DNA of 64,000 nucleotides from Pegea sp. RAD2-039 (GCA_034620365.1 JAQGEQ010000131.1:1-64000), one strand, 5' to 3'. Counted from the first letter of the stretch, positions 1 to 11,118 are shown. The notes: generated by a model from the letters alone, not told the origin. A program made the numbers and translations.

Positions 1-605
1 TAGTAAACAAAAACTACTTAATATTAAATTTTTAATCATAAACTTTTCCTTTTCACTCTTTGCTCCTCAGCGGTTAGCGTATTTTGGTTACAACAACAAT
101 AATTTAATTAATATTTTATTGAACCACTTTAATGAATTGTACAATTTGCAGATTGGTGCATGTTTCTTGCTACAAAGCAAATTAATATTTTCTTCTTTTT
201 TTTATATTTAAAAAAGAATTGATTAAATTTGTCTTTCGTAAATATATTTTATACAGAGTTAAATCGTTAAAAATTCAAATTTTAGATTAACTAATAATTC
301 CAAATGCAACATAAAACCTTATTTAAAAAATAGTTTCCACAGTGAACAGAATTTCTAATGATAAGCTTGTCGCTGTTATCAATTAGGGGGTAATGATGTC
401 TTTTATAGTCTTTCTAAACTTAAATTAAATATGCTTAAAAAAATTTGACAACTTATTTTAAAAAGTTCAGTTGTTTTTTTAATTAAAAAGTAATAAAGCT
501 TATTATCTCTATATTTTAAGTGGAGTTAATTTTAGTAGTCTCATAAGCAGTTTCAATTAGAATTTTAATGATATAAAATAAGTAAGAGCAAAAAAAATTA
601 TTTGT
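1..605 (+). repeat. Arm of long-range inverted repeat
   Basis: This stretch recurs in inverted orientation at about 34470-35060, roughly nine bases in ten identical by eye. Its first 300 bases recur directly at about 37040-37320. The best shared segment contains a TAGCGG-type core followed by GTATTTTGGTTACAACAACA. No open reading frame is kept between copies. The arm ends just before the splice donor of the growth-factor exon, so it lies in that gene's intron. I cannot assign it to a known transposon class. Confidence 0.75.
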
Positions 606-670
606 TTAGATCACTACAGAGTTTACAAAAATTATCTTTATATTTTGGTAAAGTAAACATATCCACTTAC

Positions 671-1022
671 CGAGCTTAGACATACTGAAACTTTCCTTTG
701 TTTCAATTTTCATTTTTCGAGAGTTAATTTCAGAGCGTCTGTCCAAACGATCGATTCCATATATTTTCTTCATAGAAGCAATAGTAAATTGACTAGGCAA
801 ATCACTTTTGCTCACGTTCGGTGGTTATTTCATATTCAGCTTTACTAACAACTCCTTTTGAAATTGTTTGATTCTTTTGTCTTGTAAACGTTGATGTAGC
901 ATACAGGTTTTATCATTTTCCTCACATCTATCGGTCGCGATGAGGCTTGTTGAAGCAAGAGGTGCCATAATAACCAACCATAAGATACAACCAGTAAATA
1001 AAATCATACTTTTTCGATTCAT
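671..1022 (-). CDS. First coding exon of a TGF-beta-family ligand precursor, with an in-frame stop
   Basis: Reading starts at ATG 1022 with MNRKSMILFTGCILWLVIMA, a basic start followed by a hydrophobic signal-peptide core. Next come a C-x5-C pair and an amphipathic run (DKRIKQFQKELLVKLNM) leading to PPNVS and then LPSQ. Order and spacing match the start of TGF-beta/activin/myoglianin prodomains, where a helix ending in K-L-x-L/M is followed by P-P-N. The frame continues to a strong donor (G then GTAAGT) at 671/670, phase 1. A TAA at 825-827 sits in frame between NMK and PPNV, yet the frame remains open and family-like on both sides. One C-to-T change of a CAA codon would explain it. The remaining prodomain and the cystine-knot domain would lie beyond the left edge. 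A pseudogene, a null allele or a base-call error are all possible. The homology call comes from motif order only. Confidence 0.55.
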
Positions 1023-1040
1023 TTTATTTTGTCCGTTCAA

Positions 1041-1785
1041 AAAATCAGCAAATAGAAGAGGTAACTTGTCATTAAGATATCTACTTTTGTAACAAAAAAA
1101 TCACTGAAAAGAAAAAGTTTTACAGATTCTCTCGTTTCAACTAGGTGTATAAACAAAATTTGAACAGATGGCGTCATTGCTTATTGATAGGAAATTACTT
1201 GATAAATCACCACTCCCATATCATATTTCAGGGTAATTAACAAAAAGTTATTACTTCAAGCTTTTAGTCAAATCTTCGATATGAGCAATATTGTGCAACC
1301 AGTTTTCTTCGATCTTTTTTAATCACTTAAATAAACTTTCAATAAAGTCGGATGTCGACATTTTAAATTAATAAAAACAGTAAAATATCATAAATTACTT
1401 TTGTTTGATTAATTTTAGTGTTTTCAAATCTATTTATTCGAAAAATTGTTTCCACAGATATCTGAGAAAATGACAAACTGTTTTCAAAGATTTTCATAAA
1501 TTTTCTTTTAGTTTAAAACTTTTACACGGATATTAATTAGTTTAAAGTGAAATTAAAACAATCAATCAGGTTAATAAATTATTAAATTCTGGCATGATAA
1601 TTTCTAGTGCGAAAATTTTTAGAACAAAGTTTGTAGGCCTTAATTAAGATTACAAATCAATTATCAATGACATTTTCCTTCTTATTCAGAATATATTTAC
1701 GCTATCGGAAAACATCAAAGAAAACCAGTTGCTTAATTAATTTGTTGTTATCAGTTTGTTAAATAGTAAACTAAAGAGTTACTTT
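1041..1785. other. AT-rich upstream region, no gene seen
   Basis: This lies upstream of the growth-factor exon and should contain its promoter and 5' untranslated region. No convincing reading frame or repeat was found. I cannot place a transcription start. Confidence 0.4.
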
Positions 1786-3815
1786 AAGCTTTCAATCTAA
1801 AATGTAATATGGCGGCGATGAATCATCAAATGATTTCCTATCAGGGAGCGATGACATCATATAGAGAAAAATGTTTCGCTTTTATTTTTACACTTAGTGT
1901 AAATTTATTTAGTGTAATCATTATAAAAATGTAATTAAGTAGAAATTTGATCAATATCCATAACTTCTTAGTTATAAGAAATCAAGAATATAGCTAGAAT
2001 CAATTTATATTACATAAAATCAAATTTTATGTTGAGGTTTAATCATTTGTTGTGCTGATTTCTTCTTGTCCAATTTAAGTTTTAAAAATTCTAATGATTA
2101 AATAGCTTAAAATAAAACCAAATTATTCCATTAAGGAGATGATTTTAAAAATTGTCTAAAAACTGTATATTTGTTTATTTAGTTTTCCATTTAGTAAAAA
2201 CTAATTTATCTTTTAGGTACAACCTACAAATAGATATTTTAATTTAGTTTTCTAATAAGTAATCCTAGTATGCACAAAGTAATTAACTTTAGTAAGCCTG
2301 AAATCAAATCTTGTTAAACTTAGTTAAATGCAAAAATTAGATGAATCTATTTTCATAAGGTATATATTAGATTTAAAAATTGATGTAAAATGTTCAAATA
2401 TTTGAATAGATTGCAAAATGTTTCATTCTAATAAATAATAAAGTTACAGGCACCCGTACACATCACACACACCAAAGACTTAAACGCACTCATATCTTCC
2501 TGTTGTACAAAACATTACTGTGCTTAAATTTAATAGCGAGAAACGCTAGAGATATTTAATAGAGAAAAACTTTTCTACAAACGAAAGTGAGGAACCAACA
2601 CTGACTGTAATTAATCTACTATTTAGCCGTAATATATGATTTATTTGCCAATCATTCAAATCTTCACTGCTTTCAATTGAAAGGCTATTTTGTTTATTTA
2701 ATATGCTTTTCCAATATCTACTAACATTTTTAGTTTCTAAAATTCCCAATGCTATGAGATGCATTTTTTTCTGTTTTATCACTAATATTACAAATATTGT
2801 TTATCCAACATCAACTTTTTAGTTTTCAAAGATATAATTTATTAGAAGATCATAACGAATAGCTTATAACTAAAAGTTTGTATTCTAGTGTAACTCTTTT
2901 TATTTTTTCACGTTAATAGTAGCCCCTAAAAGTTTTGTAGAATGCAAATTTCTTTGTTCAGTTTATCTAAATCATATTCAAACATTTTAGTGAAAATTAA
3001 AAACTTCTTTACAAGACGTTTGAATGTATTCTCGGAAATGTTTTTTTAGTTGTTGACATAAAATTTTATTTGTTTTAACAGCTGTCAAACAATTTTTTTC
3101 CTCATACGATTTGTAGGATTTGAAAGATTATAGAACGCAAAACAACGTAGGTTCACTTATTAAATTTTTTGTCGCAATTGTTTTTTTTTTAAATTCACTG
3201 AACCATTCATACAAAAATTCCTTAAAATCATTGACAACATAATAAATTATTGTATTTAAAATCGTTTTCTATTTACTTTGGAAAACAAATACAAACATCT
3301 ATGTTATTTCAGTTATATTAGTTTATTGTAATATTCATTTATCAATTAATTTATTTAATTTTAGTATTGTTCTTTATTTTTCATATCTAAAAAGTGATGG
3401 CTGTTCATCAAATCTAACTTTATTATTGTTTTTGTTGAAGCTGATTTTAGTCATAAAGTTATTTGTTTAAAACTTAAAACAAAATTAATGCAAACAATCT
3501 TTTTTACTTTATTGAAATCAGCTGAACATTTATTTGTAGAATAAGCATTTTATAATTATAACCAATAACCTATAATTAGTAATTACTGAAATCAACTTAG
3601 GAAAGATTAGTTCAAAGCTAATTAAAAATTTATAGTTTTTTAATAATTACTCTATTTAAATATAATTTTTAAATATACATATTTAAATATACACTATGCG
3701 TAAAAATAAAAGTTAAACATTTTGCTCTATATGACGTCATCGCTTCCTGATAGTAAATCATTTGATGATTCATCGCCGCCATATGACATTTTAGATTGAA
3801 AAACCTTATCTAAAA
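1786..3815. mobile_element. Two-kilobase element with 150 bp terminal inverted repeats
   Basis: Positions 1791-1935 and 3662-3813 are inverted copies of each other. The outer tips read ttcaatctaaaatg and its complement, and the similarity stops abruptly there. Both arms carry ggcggcgatgaatcatcaaa and a TGACATCAT or TGACGTCAT site. No clear target-site duplication is visible. The interior has one minus-strand frame of 78 codons (2546-2782) followed by an acceptor-like site and another short frame near 2455-2500. I recognise no transposase motif in either. It is best described as a foldback or MITE-like DNA element, or a decayed parent of one. Confidence 0.55.
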
Positions 3816-6166
3816 TAAATCTATATATACTTTTAGTGATATAGTACTTTCAATTTAAACCATCTACTCTCGCAAAATGTATATCACTTCTAATTGTGAT
3901 TTCATTTTCATTTTTCAATTAACATTAGCGGTAAACAGCAATGACGAGTAAAACTGTCATATATACTTAAATATTAACAGTTTTCACATGAAATTTTGAG
4001 GCTTATTTAACTTTGTTTGCTTCTAACATAAAGCTAGTTGTACAAACTTTAAATAAACAAAAATAGCATGAAATAGTTGTTACCAAAAGTTTTCCTTTTT
4101 CTTATATCATATTTTTTCATTTTCCTTTAACTGCTTGCAGAAAACAGAACGCTGGTTAGAGTGATTTGCTGCAAAAACTTCCCATTTATTATTTTTAATG
4201 ATAAGTGTCTTCATATCGCAATTGGATGCATTCTTAAAACGAAAAAAAAAATAAAAGCTTTTTAAATATCTGTCAATAAATTGTCATAATTTTATAAAAG
4301 ACAAAGATTTATTAAGACGTTTCATTTATGTAGCCAAAAAAGAAAAACTAATTGATAAGCTGATAAAATTAAAACAAACAAATTTTATATTATCAGTTTT
4401 TAGATAATCTAATTTTAATAAACTCTTAGCTACATGAAAACATTTAGTTATTTCGATTGCTGAAGAAAATTGAAGTATAAAATCATTACCAATATTTCTT
4501 AAGTTTTTATCCTGTTTATCAATCATCAAAATAATTAAAATGATTTTGTATAACTATTGTATAATAATTAAAAATAATAAGATAAATAAATCAATATAAT
4601 AAATAAACTAAATACATTTATAAAATATTAAGATAAGAAATAAAAAACTTTTATAAAACGTTTTTACATTTATTTTTTAAATCAAGTAATTTTGTTATTT
4701 GGAAAATTAGTTTAACTCTTAGAATATGTAAAGATTCAAAACAATTTGACCGAAGAAAAAGATAAAAAAATTTTATAGAAAATTCCTTAAAATAAAAAAA
4801 TATATATAAAATAATAAAGATATTTTCAAGTAATAAATAACTAAGAGCATAAAAGAACTAGTACAGAAACAATATTTTCAGTTATAAGAATAGTTATTTA
4901 TTTATTAAAACTTGTTTATTTCTGTAAAATCATCATTTTGTAAAATATAAATATGTTGTAAAGTTGAAAATATTAACAATGTTATAGTGTAGTAAGAAGA
5001 AAAGTCATGAAGTCAATTACTAATGACTTTAGATAATGATTTTAGAAAATAAATAGAAATTAAAGACAATTGATAAATAACTTTTGCTTTTACCTTTAGT
5101 TATAGGTTTAAAACTAAGAATCATAAGCAGCAGTTAGAGCAAGTTATAACTTTCTCATACGAATAGAGCTACCTTTGGAATAAATTAGCTTATATGTTTA
5201 TTAGGTATTAAAAAATCTCCTTAGAAAAAAAACTAAAATTTTTTTTTTAATTTTTAAATTATAATTAATTAGCAAAGAATTAATTGATTTTTTTAATAAG
5301 AGTGTATAAATTTTTTAAATTAAACTAAAAAAATAAATTTGTAAAAAATGTTTGGAAACCCTCAATATATTTTATAAAATAATCTGCAGTGTAGGGCCAT
5401 TTGATTTTACATCTGATAGCGACTAGTCCTGGGTGAATATCTCACAAAGGAAGTTTTTTAGAGTATAGGCCTAAATAGTTTTTGATGTCTAATTGTCTTG
5501 TTACTCTGTTTTTTGGTTGGATCAAATTTTAAATTACTTTTTAGAAAATAAATTTGTTTAAATTTTATCTTATTTTTTTTAAATTATATTTAAGTTATCA
5601 TAGTTAATATAAATCAAAGTAAATTATTATTGGATTAGTAAACTTTTATTAAAATATTTTTTTATAATTTTGTTAAAATCTTTTACTGCAAACTTTCGTT
5701 AATAAACTATTAAGTGTTAAATACTTTTCTATAATTGCTATAATTATTTATAAACGTTTTTAAAATGATTTGTTTTTTTAAGACCCATTTATATTTTGAC
5801 CGTTTGAAATCACTAGTAAATTTTGAAACTTAGATATTTAATAACATAAAAAAAAGAAAATAATTCTTAATAAATTATCTGTTGGCAGATTTGTGTAAAC
5901 AAATTCTTTACTTTAACTTAAAAAAACAGTTCAAGCAAAGAAAACATTTATGGCAAAAGTAGTAGTAAAAATAAATAGTTTATAATTTGTCATCAATGTT
6001 TTTCCTTTACTTTTAGTGTAACATCATTTTTGATGAGTAAATATTTATCTTAATCAAATAAATAAATTAAAAAATTTTATAATAAGTTTTTCTGTACAAA
6101 ATTTCAACTAAGTTGTTTGACAGGACTTAAGGGAATAAGCTTGGAATACTTTTTGATTTTATCATA
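3816..6166. other. AT-rich spacer without a recognised gene
   Basis: Long A/T runs and short random frames fill this stretch. About 5385-5480 is noticeably less AT-rich, but neither strand gives a coherent frame and no second copy occurs here. The minus-strand 67-codon frame at 4326-4529 has no supporting splice or homology signal. Confidence 0.35.
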
Positions 6167-6808
6167 ATGTGGAATTCTACAAGTGAAATCTATAAGCGAC
6201 AACAAGGAGAAAAAAATTGTCAACAGGAAGAAAAACGTGTTCAGCGTGAGCAAGAAAAAATGCGTCGACAAGAAGAAAAACGCCGTCAACAAGAAGAAAA
6301 ACGTCGTCAACAAGACGAAAATAGACTTCGTAAGCAGGAACAGCAAGAAAGACTTCAACGAGAAAGAGAAGAACAGGAGAGAATAAAGCGTCTATCTGAA
6401 TATCAGCGAATGCAACAAGCGTCAGCAGATTACCACCAAAGAGAAATGATGCTTCGTCAACAAGAAGAAGAAAAACGTCGTCAACAAGAAGAAAATAGAC
6501 TTCGTAAGCAGAAACAGCAAGAAAGACTTCAACGAGAAAGAGAAGAACAGGAGAGAATAAAGCGTCTAGCTGAATATCAGCGAATGCAACAAGCGTCAGC
6601 AAATTACCACCAAAGAGATATGATGCTTCGTCAACAAGAACAGGAAAATCTTCGATTACAACAAGAAAAACGCCTTCAACAAGAAGAAAAACGCCTTCAA
6701 CAAGAAGAAAAACGTCGTCAACAAAAAGAAAAACATCGTCAACAAGAAGAAAAACGTCGTCAACAAAAAGAAAAACATCGTCAACAAGAAGAAAATAGAC
6801 TTGATTAA
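6167..6808 (+). CDS. Gln/Glu/Arg-rich coiled-coil repeat protein
   Basis: This is an uninterrupted frame of 213 codons beginning MWNSTSEIYKRQQ and ending ENRLD. It is almost wholly charged or glutamine, with heptad-like E/K/R/Q spacing, so a long single alpha-helix or coiled coil is expected. There is no signal peptide or membrane segment. A 58-residue unit is repeated nearly exactly (about residues 53-110 and 111-168). Its core is RIKRL(S/A)EYQRMQQASA, followed by YHQR and MMLRQQ. The ends are built from QQEEKRR-type 7-mers encoded by a minisatellite. The frame is open for 13 codons upstream of the ATG, so the start could instead lie in an exon; an acceptor-like tttgacag precedes it. A broken second copy lies at 23049-23560. 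Similarity to trichohyalin-like proteins is compositional only. Function is unknown. Confidence 0.55.
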   Translation: MWNSTSEIYKRQQGEKNCQQEEKRVQREQEKMRRQEEKRRQQEEKRRQQDENRLRKQEQQERLQREREEQERIKRLSEYQRMQQASADYHQREMMLRQQEEEKRRQQEENRLRKQKQQERLQREREEQERIKRLAEYQRMQQASANYHQRDMMLRQQEQENLRLQQEKRLQQEEKRLQQEEKRRQQKEKHRQQEEKRRQQKEKHRQQEENRLD

Positions 6809-7037
6809 CAAATCAATTTTTCTGCTCCGTTTTTTGTCGTTTAGTTCATATTTTAATGTAAGTTTAAATCAACAAACACAAAATAGTTTAATCACAGAAA
6901 ATAACTGTTGAAAAAATATGTTTCAACAAATTTATTTTTTAGTTAAAATTCTTCTTACGATAACACTTTTGATTAAATACGAAAATAAGTTTAGATTTTA
7001 ACGAAATCAAAACAAGTTGTTTGCGAAATGTTTACAA

Positions 7038-7151
7038 CATACAAACATTAGAGTAAATATTCATGATTAGTATGATGATTCTGTTCGACCTTCCACACCA
7101 GAAATACCGCCGAAAGGCATTTACAATTTGGAGTGTTGAACATTTTTCAAC
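7038..7151 (-). repeat. Hairpin-spacer-box module 1
   Basis: Minus orientation. The hairpin is GTTGAACATTTTTCAAC (7135-7151, 6 bp stem). The box at 7038-7046 is the diverged complement of GTTTGTATG, and the gap is 88 bp. Same class as the modules at 11005, 23791 and 44457. Confidence 0.6.
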
Positions 7152-7793
7152 ATGCTGTTTACATTAACAAAAAATTGTTATGAAAAGCAACTTGCTATCG
7201 TATAGCAGTTGAAATACTTTTCAGTTATTGTTTCAATTGCATTTCTTATTAGCACTAGATTTATTAATTTTATTTGCAGTAATACGTTTTTAAAATTTTA
7301 TATTTCTTTTTTAAAAACAAACAATTAATATAGATCAAAAACATTTTGTAAATTCAATCTAAGTCTATTAAAACTTTTAAGTAAACTAATTCTATTAAAA
7401 AAAGTAAGAGTCTCGAATGCATAAATGCTACATTATTTAAAATCTTAAATGTGACTAAAATATTTATGATTAAAATGTCGACATTCAAATAAAAACAATA
7501 AACTTTATTTTTAACAAGACTTTTGGAAAAAGCTTTGTATATCATAAAAGTTATTATGGTAGCGTTAAGTGAAAACACTTACTTCTTTATACTACTAGTA
7601 GCATGATGGCATCAATACAACGAAAAAAGAAACAATTTGTAAATATTTAAAATCTCAATCTACATATTTGCTTACTTACGACAGAATCATTCAGAGTTTA
7701 ACAAGCAAAAGAAAGACACAAAATATGAAAGAAATATACAAGTCCACAGCATTCTTCATATCGTTTTATGTCGGAGATCTTTTCGTTAAATGC

Positions 7794-7913
7794 AACTGAC
7801 AGTATCAGTTTTCAATTTTAAACAAATATTAAAAGCTATACAAGAAGCAGTTTGTTAATCTGGTATGATAGTGAATGCCTTATATGAAAACTTACTTTCT
7901 TTGTGTTTGTGAG
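7794..7913 (+). repeat. Hairpin-spacer-box module 2
   Basis: Plus orientation. The hairpin AACTGACAGTATCAGTT (7794-7810) has 6 bp arms and a 5-base loop, and GTTTGTGAG lies at 7905-7913 after a 94 bp gap. This is the commonest class; TATATGA lies about 25 bp before the box. Confidence 0.7.
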
Positions 7914-8908
7914 CTCATTTCAAACACGTTTTTAATGCTTTTCACACAAGTGTTAAGCTATAAACATTTGAAAGACATCTTAATAAAAGAATATTTCTTG
8001 TTTAAAATTAATTGTTTAGTTTATATGCTTAAATTAGAACTTTGAAAAGAGTAAAAACAAACTTCTTGAAACAATTTACTTTATTTAAACTACATTTAAT
8101 CTTGATCTTGCTTCAAAAAAAGATCTGCTATTGGCAGATTATCTATGGAGGCCAACTACAAATACGCAAATGAAATGATTTCAAATCTTCTGAATCTTAT
8201 GCTGAGCTAAATTTGTTAGTGATTACTATAAGTCTAATTCATAAATATGATGTCATCAGCCTCTCAAAGATTAACATGACTTTTTGATTTATACATGAAA
8301 TCGTTTACACCGTGTCAGCTTTACTGAGAACCAAATCAAGAATGTTGGATTAAATATTAAATCAAGAGAGTTTAATAATATCTTTACTAACATCTATAAG
8401 TGAAGAATAATTTATATCATTGATATATAATAGCATTAGCTTATTAGGACTAACTTCAGATATTTAACAAAAGTAAAATGACGACAATTACACAACAAAC
8501 CATTAGATTTATGAAAAAGAAGTATGTTAATTATGATTTATTTATACCAGCGTCGTGTAAAAGTGATAACCAACTTAATAATGAAGCCAATAATTTCGGA
8601 TAACATAAATTGTTGTTACTATAGATTGCAAACAGTTTGTAGTTTTTCAGTGTTAATACAATTATTCATAATATATTATGATATTATATAAATTAGTTGT
8701 TTCTCTAAATAAAGATAATGACATCAACATGACAAAAGCACAAAAATTTAGAATTTGCAAATGATTCAATGAAGATTAAGATTATAGATACTTGTTTACT
8801 TTTGATATTGTCTTTTAGAATTAAACAAATTTAAATGAAAAATTTTAGAAAAAGTTTTATGACATTGGTACGTTCTATTAAATAAAAGATAGTTTTAGGA
8901 TTAAACGC

Positions 8909-8925
8909 AACTGACAATATCAGTT
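8909..8925. repeat. Orphan module hairpin in block A
   Basis: AACTGACAATATCAGTT keeps both hairpin arms. No GTTTGTG box follows within 120 bp. The same site is found in block B (25666) and block C (54194), so the box was absent before the blocks duplicated. Confidence 0.55.
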
Positions 8926-9288
8926 TCCAAAGTTTCATGTTATCTTTTTTTTTTAATGATTCAATAAAATTTTAAAATCAGGATTTGATTTATATCATTA
9001 GTACTATATTAATCACTTGTCTAATTTGTACTAAAACAGTTGAACATTTCTTTGTTTTCTATAGACGAAAACAAATTAAGGTTAGTTTTTTTGATCTCAT
9101 AGAAATGATTTTTACAAGTGAATTCTTATCTTAGTTTATTGCTGTTTTTAAATTACTTATCAAATTGTTTGCTGCTGTAATTATTTTCTATATTTAAGAA
9201 CAGTAGTTTTGTTTTCTATTGAAAGTATTTAATTATACTTTAATGTCTATATTCAATGGTCTATTAGTTTTGCCAAGCAGCTATGATA

Positions 9289-9325
9289 CCTGCCTAGCAA
9301 GAAGGGGGCGTTGTTCCGGTTGCAA
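9289..9325 (+). repeat. G-rich segment shared by four repeat copies
   Basis: gggggcgttgttccggttgc followed by aaataaac is far richer in G than its surroundings. It is repeated near 26040, 54570 and 29755. It could be the remnant of a small retroposon head, but no complete tRNA-type A and B boxes are visible. Confidence 0.4.
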
Positions 9326-9400
9326 ATAAACACGTATTACTTACTAAGAAAACTCAAAATTTACAAACAGGCTATTGATTCCTGCAAAATGACAAAACTC

Positions 9401-9706
9401 CTACGTTATATGTTTGTAGAGAGATTTGGTGAAAGGGTCTACTTTAGTTTGTTTGTATAGGAGACTTTTTAATTGTCGTTTATTCTTCAAATATTTGGGC
9501 AAATGCAGTTTTTTGTTGACTTTATAAAAAAATATGAAATTTTTGATTAGCTCTGTAAATGATAATAAACCTTGACTAAATAGTATCGATGTCTTCGAAG
9601 AGTTGAAAACCGAAAACCAGTCAAGACCTGATAGAAACTTGTTTATACCATTATAATTTTCACAAAAGCAATTCCCTTTGCTTAAAGCTTTAAGACTTTT
9701 TTTCAT
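9401..9706 (-). mobile_element. LINE ORF2 fragment, old insertion
   Basis: An open frame of 101 codons includes NKFLSGLDWFSVFNS, FFYKVNKKLHLPKYLKN and LLYKQTKVDP. These align residue for residue with ORF2 of the LINE at 59.4-63.4 kb (LSGVDWISVFNS, LYRVNKKPHLPRYLRN, LLYKQTKADP), in the linker between endonuclease and reverse transcriptase. Orthologous but more damaged copies sit at 26130-26480 and 54660-55010, so this insertion predates the block duplications. Confidence 0.8.
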
Positions 9707-9947
9707 AAAAATTTTTGCTAAGTCAAATAAGATTAAGTACTTCTTTAAAGTAGTATGATGGCATCAACACAACGAAAACAGAAAAAAAGTGGAAATTTTT
9801 AAATGAATCATTCTACATATTTGTTGACTGAAGACAGTGTCATTTAGAATTTACGTAACAAAAGAATGATACAACCTATGAAAGAAAGGAACAAGCTCAC
9901 CGCATTTTTTTATATCATTGAATACAATAAATTTTTTTGTTAAATGC

Positions 9948-10066
9948 AACTGACAGTATCAGTTTTCAAAATTCTCTCTGACCATTATCTATTTTGTTGA
10001 TAGACTGATAGGATCGTAATAAATTAGATACTTTATATAACAACGTGTTTGCCTTGTGTTTGTGAG
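9948..10066 (+). repeat. Hairpin-spacer-box module 3
   Basis: Plus orientation, AACTGACAGTATCAGTT class. The hairpin is at 9948-9964, the box GTTTGTGAG at 10058-10066 and the gap 93 bp. Confidence 0.7.
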
Positions 10067-11004
10067 TTCATTTCAAATAGTTTCTTTATGCTTTAAACGC
10101 AGATGTTAAATTATAAATATGTTTAAAACCTTTTTCACTCAAACTTGATGCCTTGAAAGTAAATATAATGTTTCATGGATTTATGTTTTAGTGTTTCTTT
10201 TGTTTTTTTCAGATTTATTTTATTTTTGTTTCAAAAATAGTTTTATGTTTCTGAATGTAAGTTTTTAATCGTTGCAAAAGTTCAATAGTTTTGAATCAGT
10301 GATTTTTAACTGATTGATTTTTTCACTTTTGTTAAATATTCATAATATAACATCTTAAGTTTATTTTTCAAAGCATTTTTAAAATCTTGAAACTTAACTG
10401 ATTTCAATTCTTAATAAATTTATTTTAATAAATATTTATTTAATATTTAAAGTGATAAAATTAAAAACTATAAAATGCTTACAGATTTAGATAAACCTTT
10501 AACTAAATATTAATGTACCATAACCAATAGAATATTTTTACTCTGATTTTAATTTATTTTTATAACTTTTCTTTTTAACTTTATCATAAACAAGTTAATA
10601 AAATTATTTTTGATTAGGAATATTTAAATTTATATTATTAAATTTAATAAAATTGTTTGATAGAATACAAAAACGATATTTGAAATTTTTTTAATTATCT
10701 CTATAATTAGTTTTACTATAAAATTACACTTATTTAATAGCTGGATAACAATTTTATTAGAACATTTTTGTTAAGAAGTCTATTTTCTGCTGCATTTTAT
10801 ATCGTTTATTAGTTCATATTTTTATGGAAGTTTAAATCAAAAAAATAAAATTGTTTAATCACAGAGATTAACTGTCGAAAAAAAATGTTTCAACAAATTT
10901 ATGTCTTAGTTAAAATTTTTCGTAAGTTAATACTTTTGATTAAATACGAAAATAAATTTAGATTTTAATAAATTCAAAACAGGTTGTCTGTGAAAACTCT
11001 ACAA

Positions 11005-11118
11005 CCCACGAACATTAGAGTAAGAAGTCATGATTATAATACTTATTCTGTACGACCTTTTACACCAAAGATACCGCCGTAAGGCATTTACAATTTGGAG
11101 TGTTGAAAATTTTTCAAC
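11005..11118 (-). repeat. Hairpin-spacer-box module 4
   Basis: Minus orientation, same class as module 1. The hairpin GTTGAAAATTTTTCAAC lies at 11102-11118, the box complement cccacgaac at 11005-11013 and the gap is 88 bp. The interior is more diverged than in its sister copies. Confidence 0.65.

Larger units (their letters stand above)
6313..10990 (+). repeat. Repeat block A
   Basis: From residue 53 of the coiled-coil gene onward this block aligns co-linearly with block B (23049-27725, offset about 16740). Its part from about 7668 also aligns with block C (from 52945). In order it holds the end of the coiled-coil frame, a minus module (7038-7151), a segment resembling 29390-29600, a plus module (7794-7913), a sub-repeat with AACTGACAATATCAGTT, a G-rich segment, a LINE fragment and another plus module (9948-10066). 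Two module-bearing sub-units about 2.1 kb apart suggest an older tandem array within the block. Confidence 0.75.

Noticed and set aside
4326-4529. Minus-strand 67-codon frame
   Set aside because: It has no partner exon, no repeat copy and no family resemblance. Frames of this size occur by chance in the window.
6177-6602. Long antisense and alternate-frame ORFs over the coiled-coil gene
   Set aside because: They are shadows of a low-complexity repeat lacking stop codons on either strand. The plus frame from 6167 has the conserved stop shared with the copy at 23560.
7038-7151. Reading the minus strand of module 1 as a 40-residue peptide
   Set aside because: The frame is not kept in the other classes, whereas the hairpin and gap are.
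7740-7810. Minus-strand frame through the AACTGACAGTATCAGTT hairpin
   Set aside because: Block B has a stop in the same frame although the DNA is otherwise nearly identical, so it is not constrained as protein.
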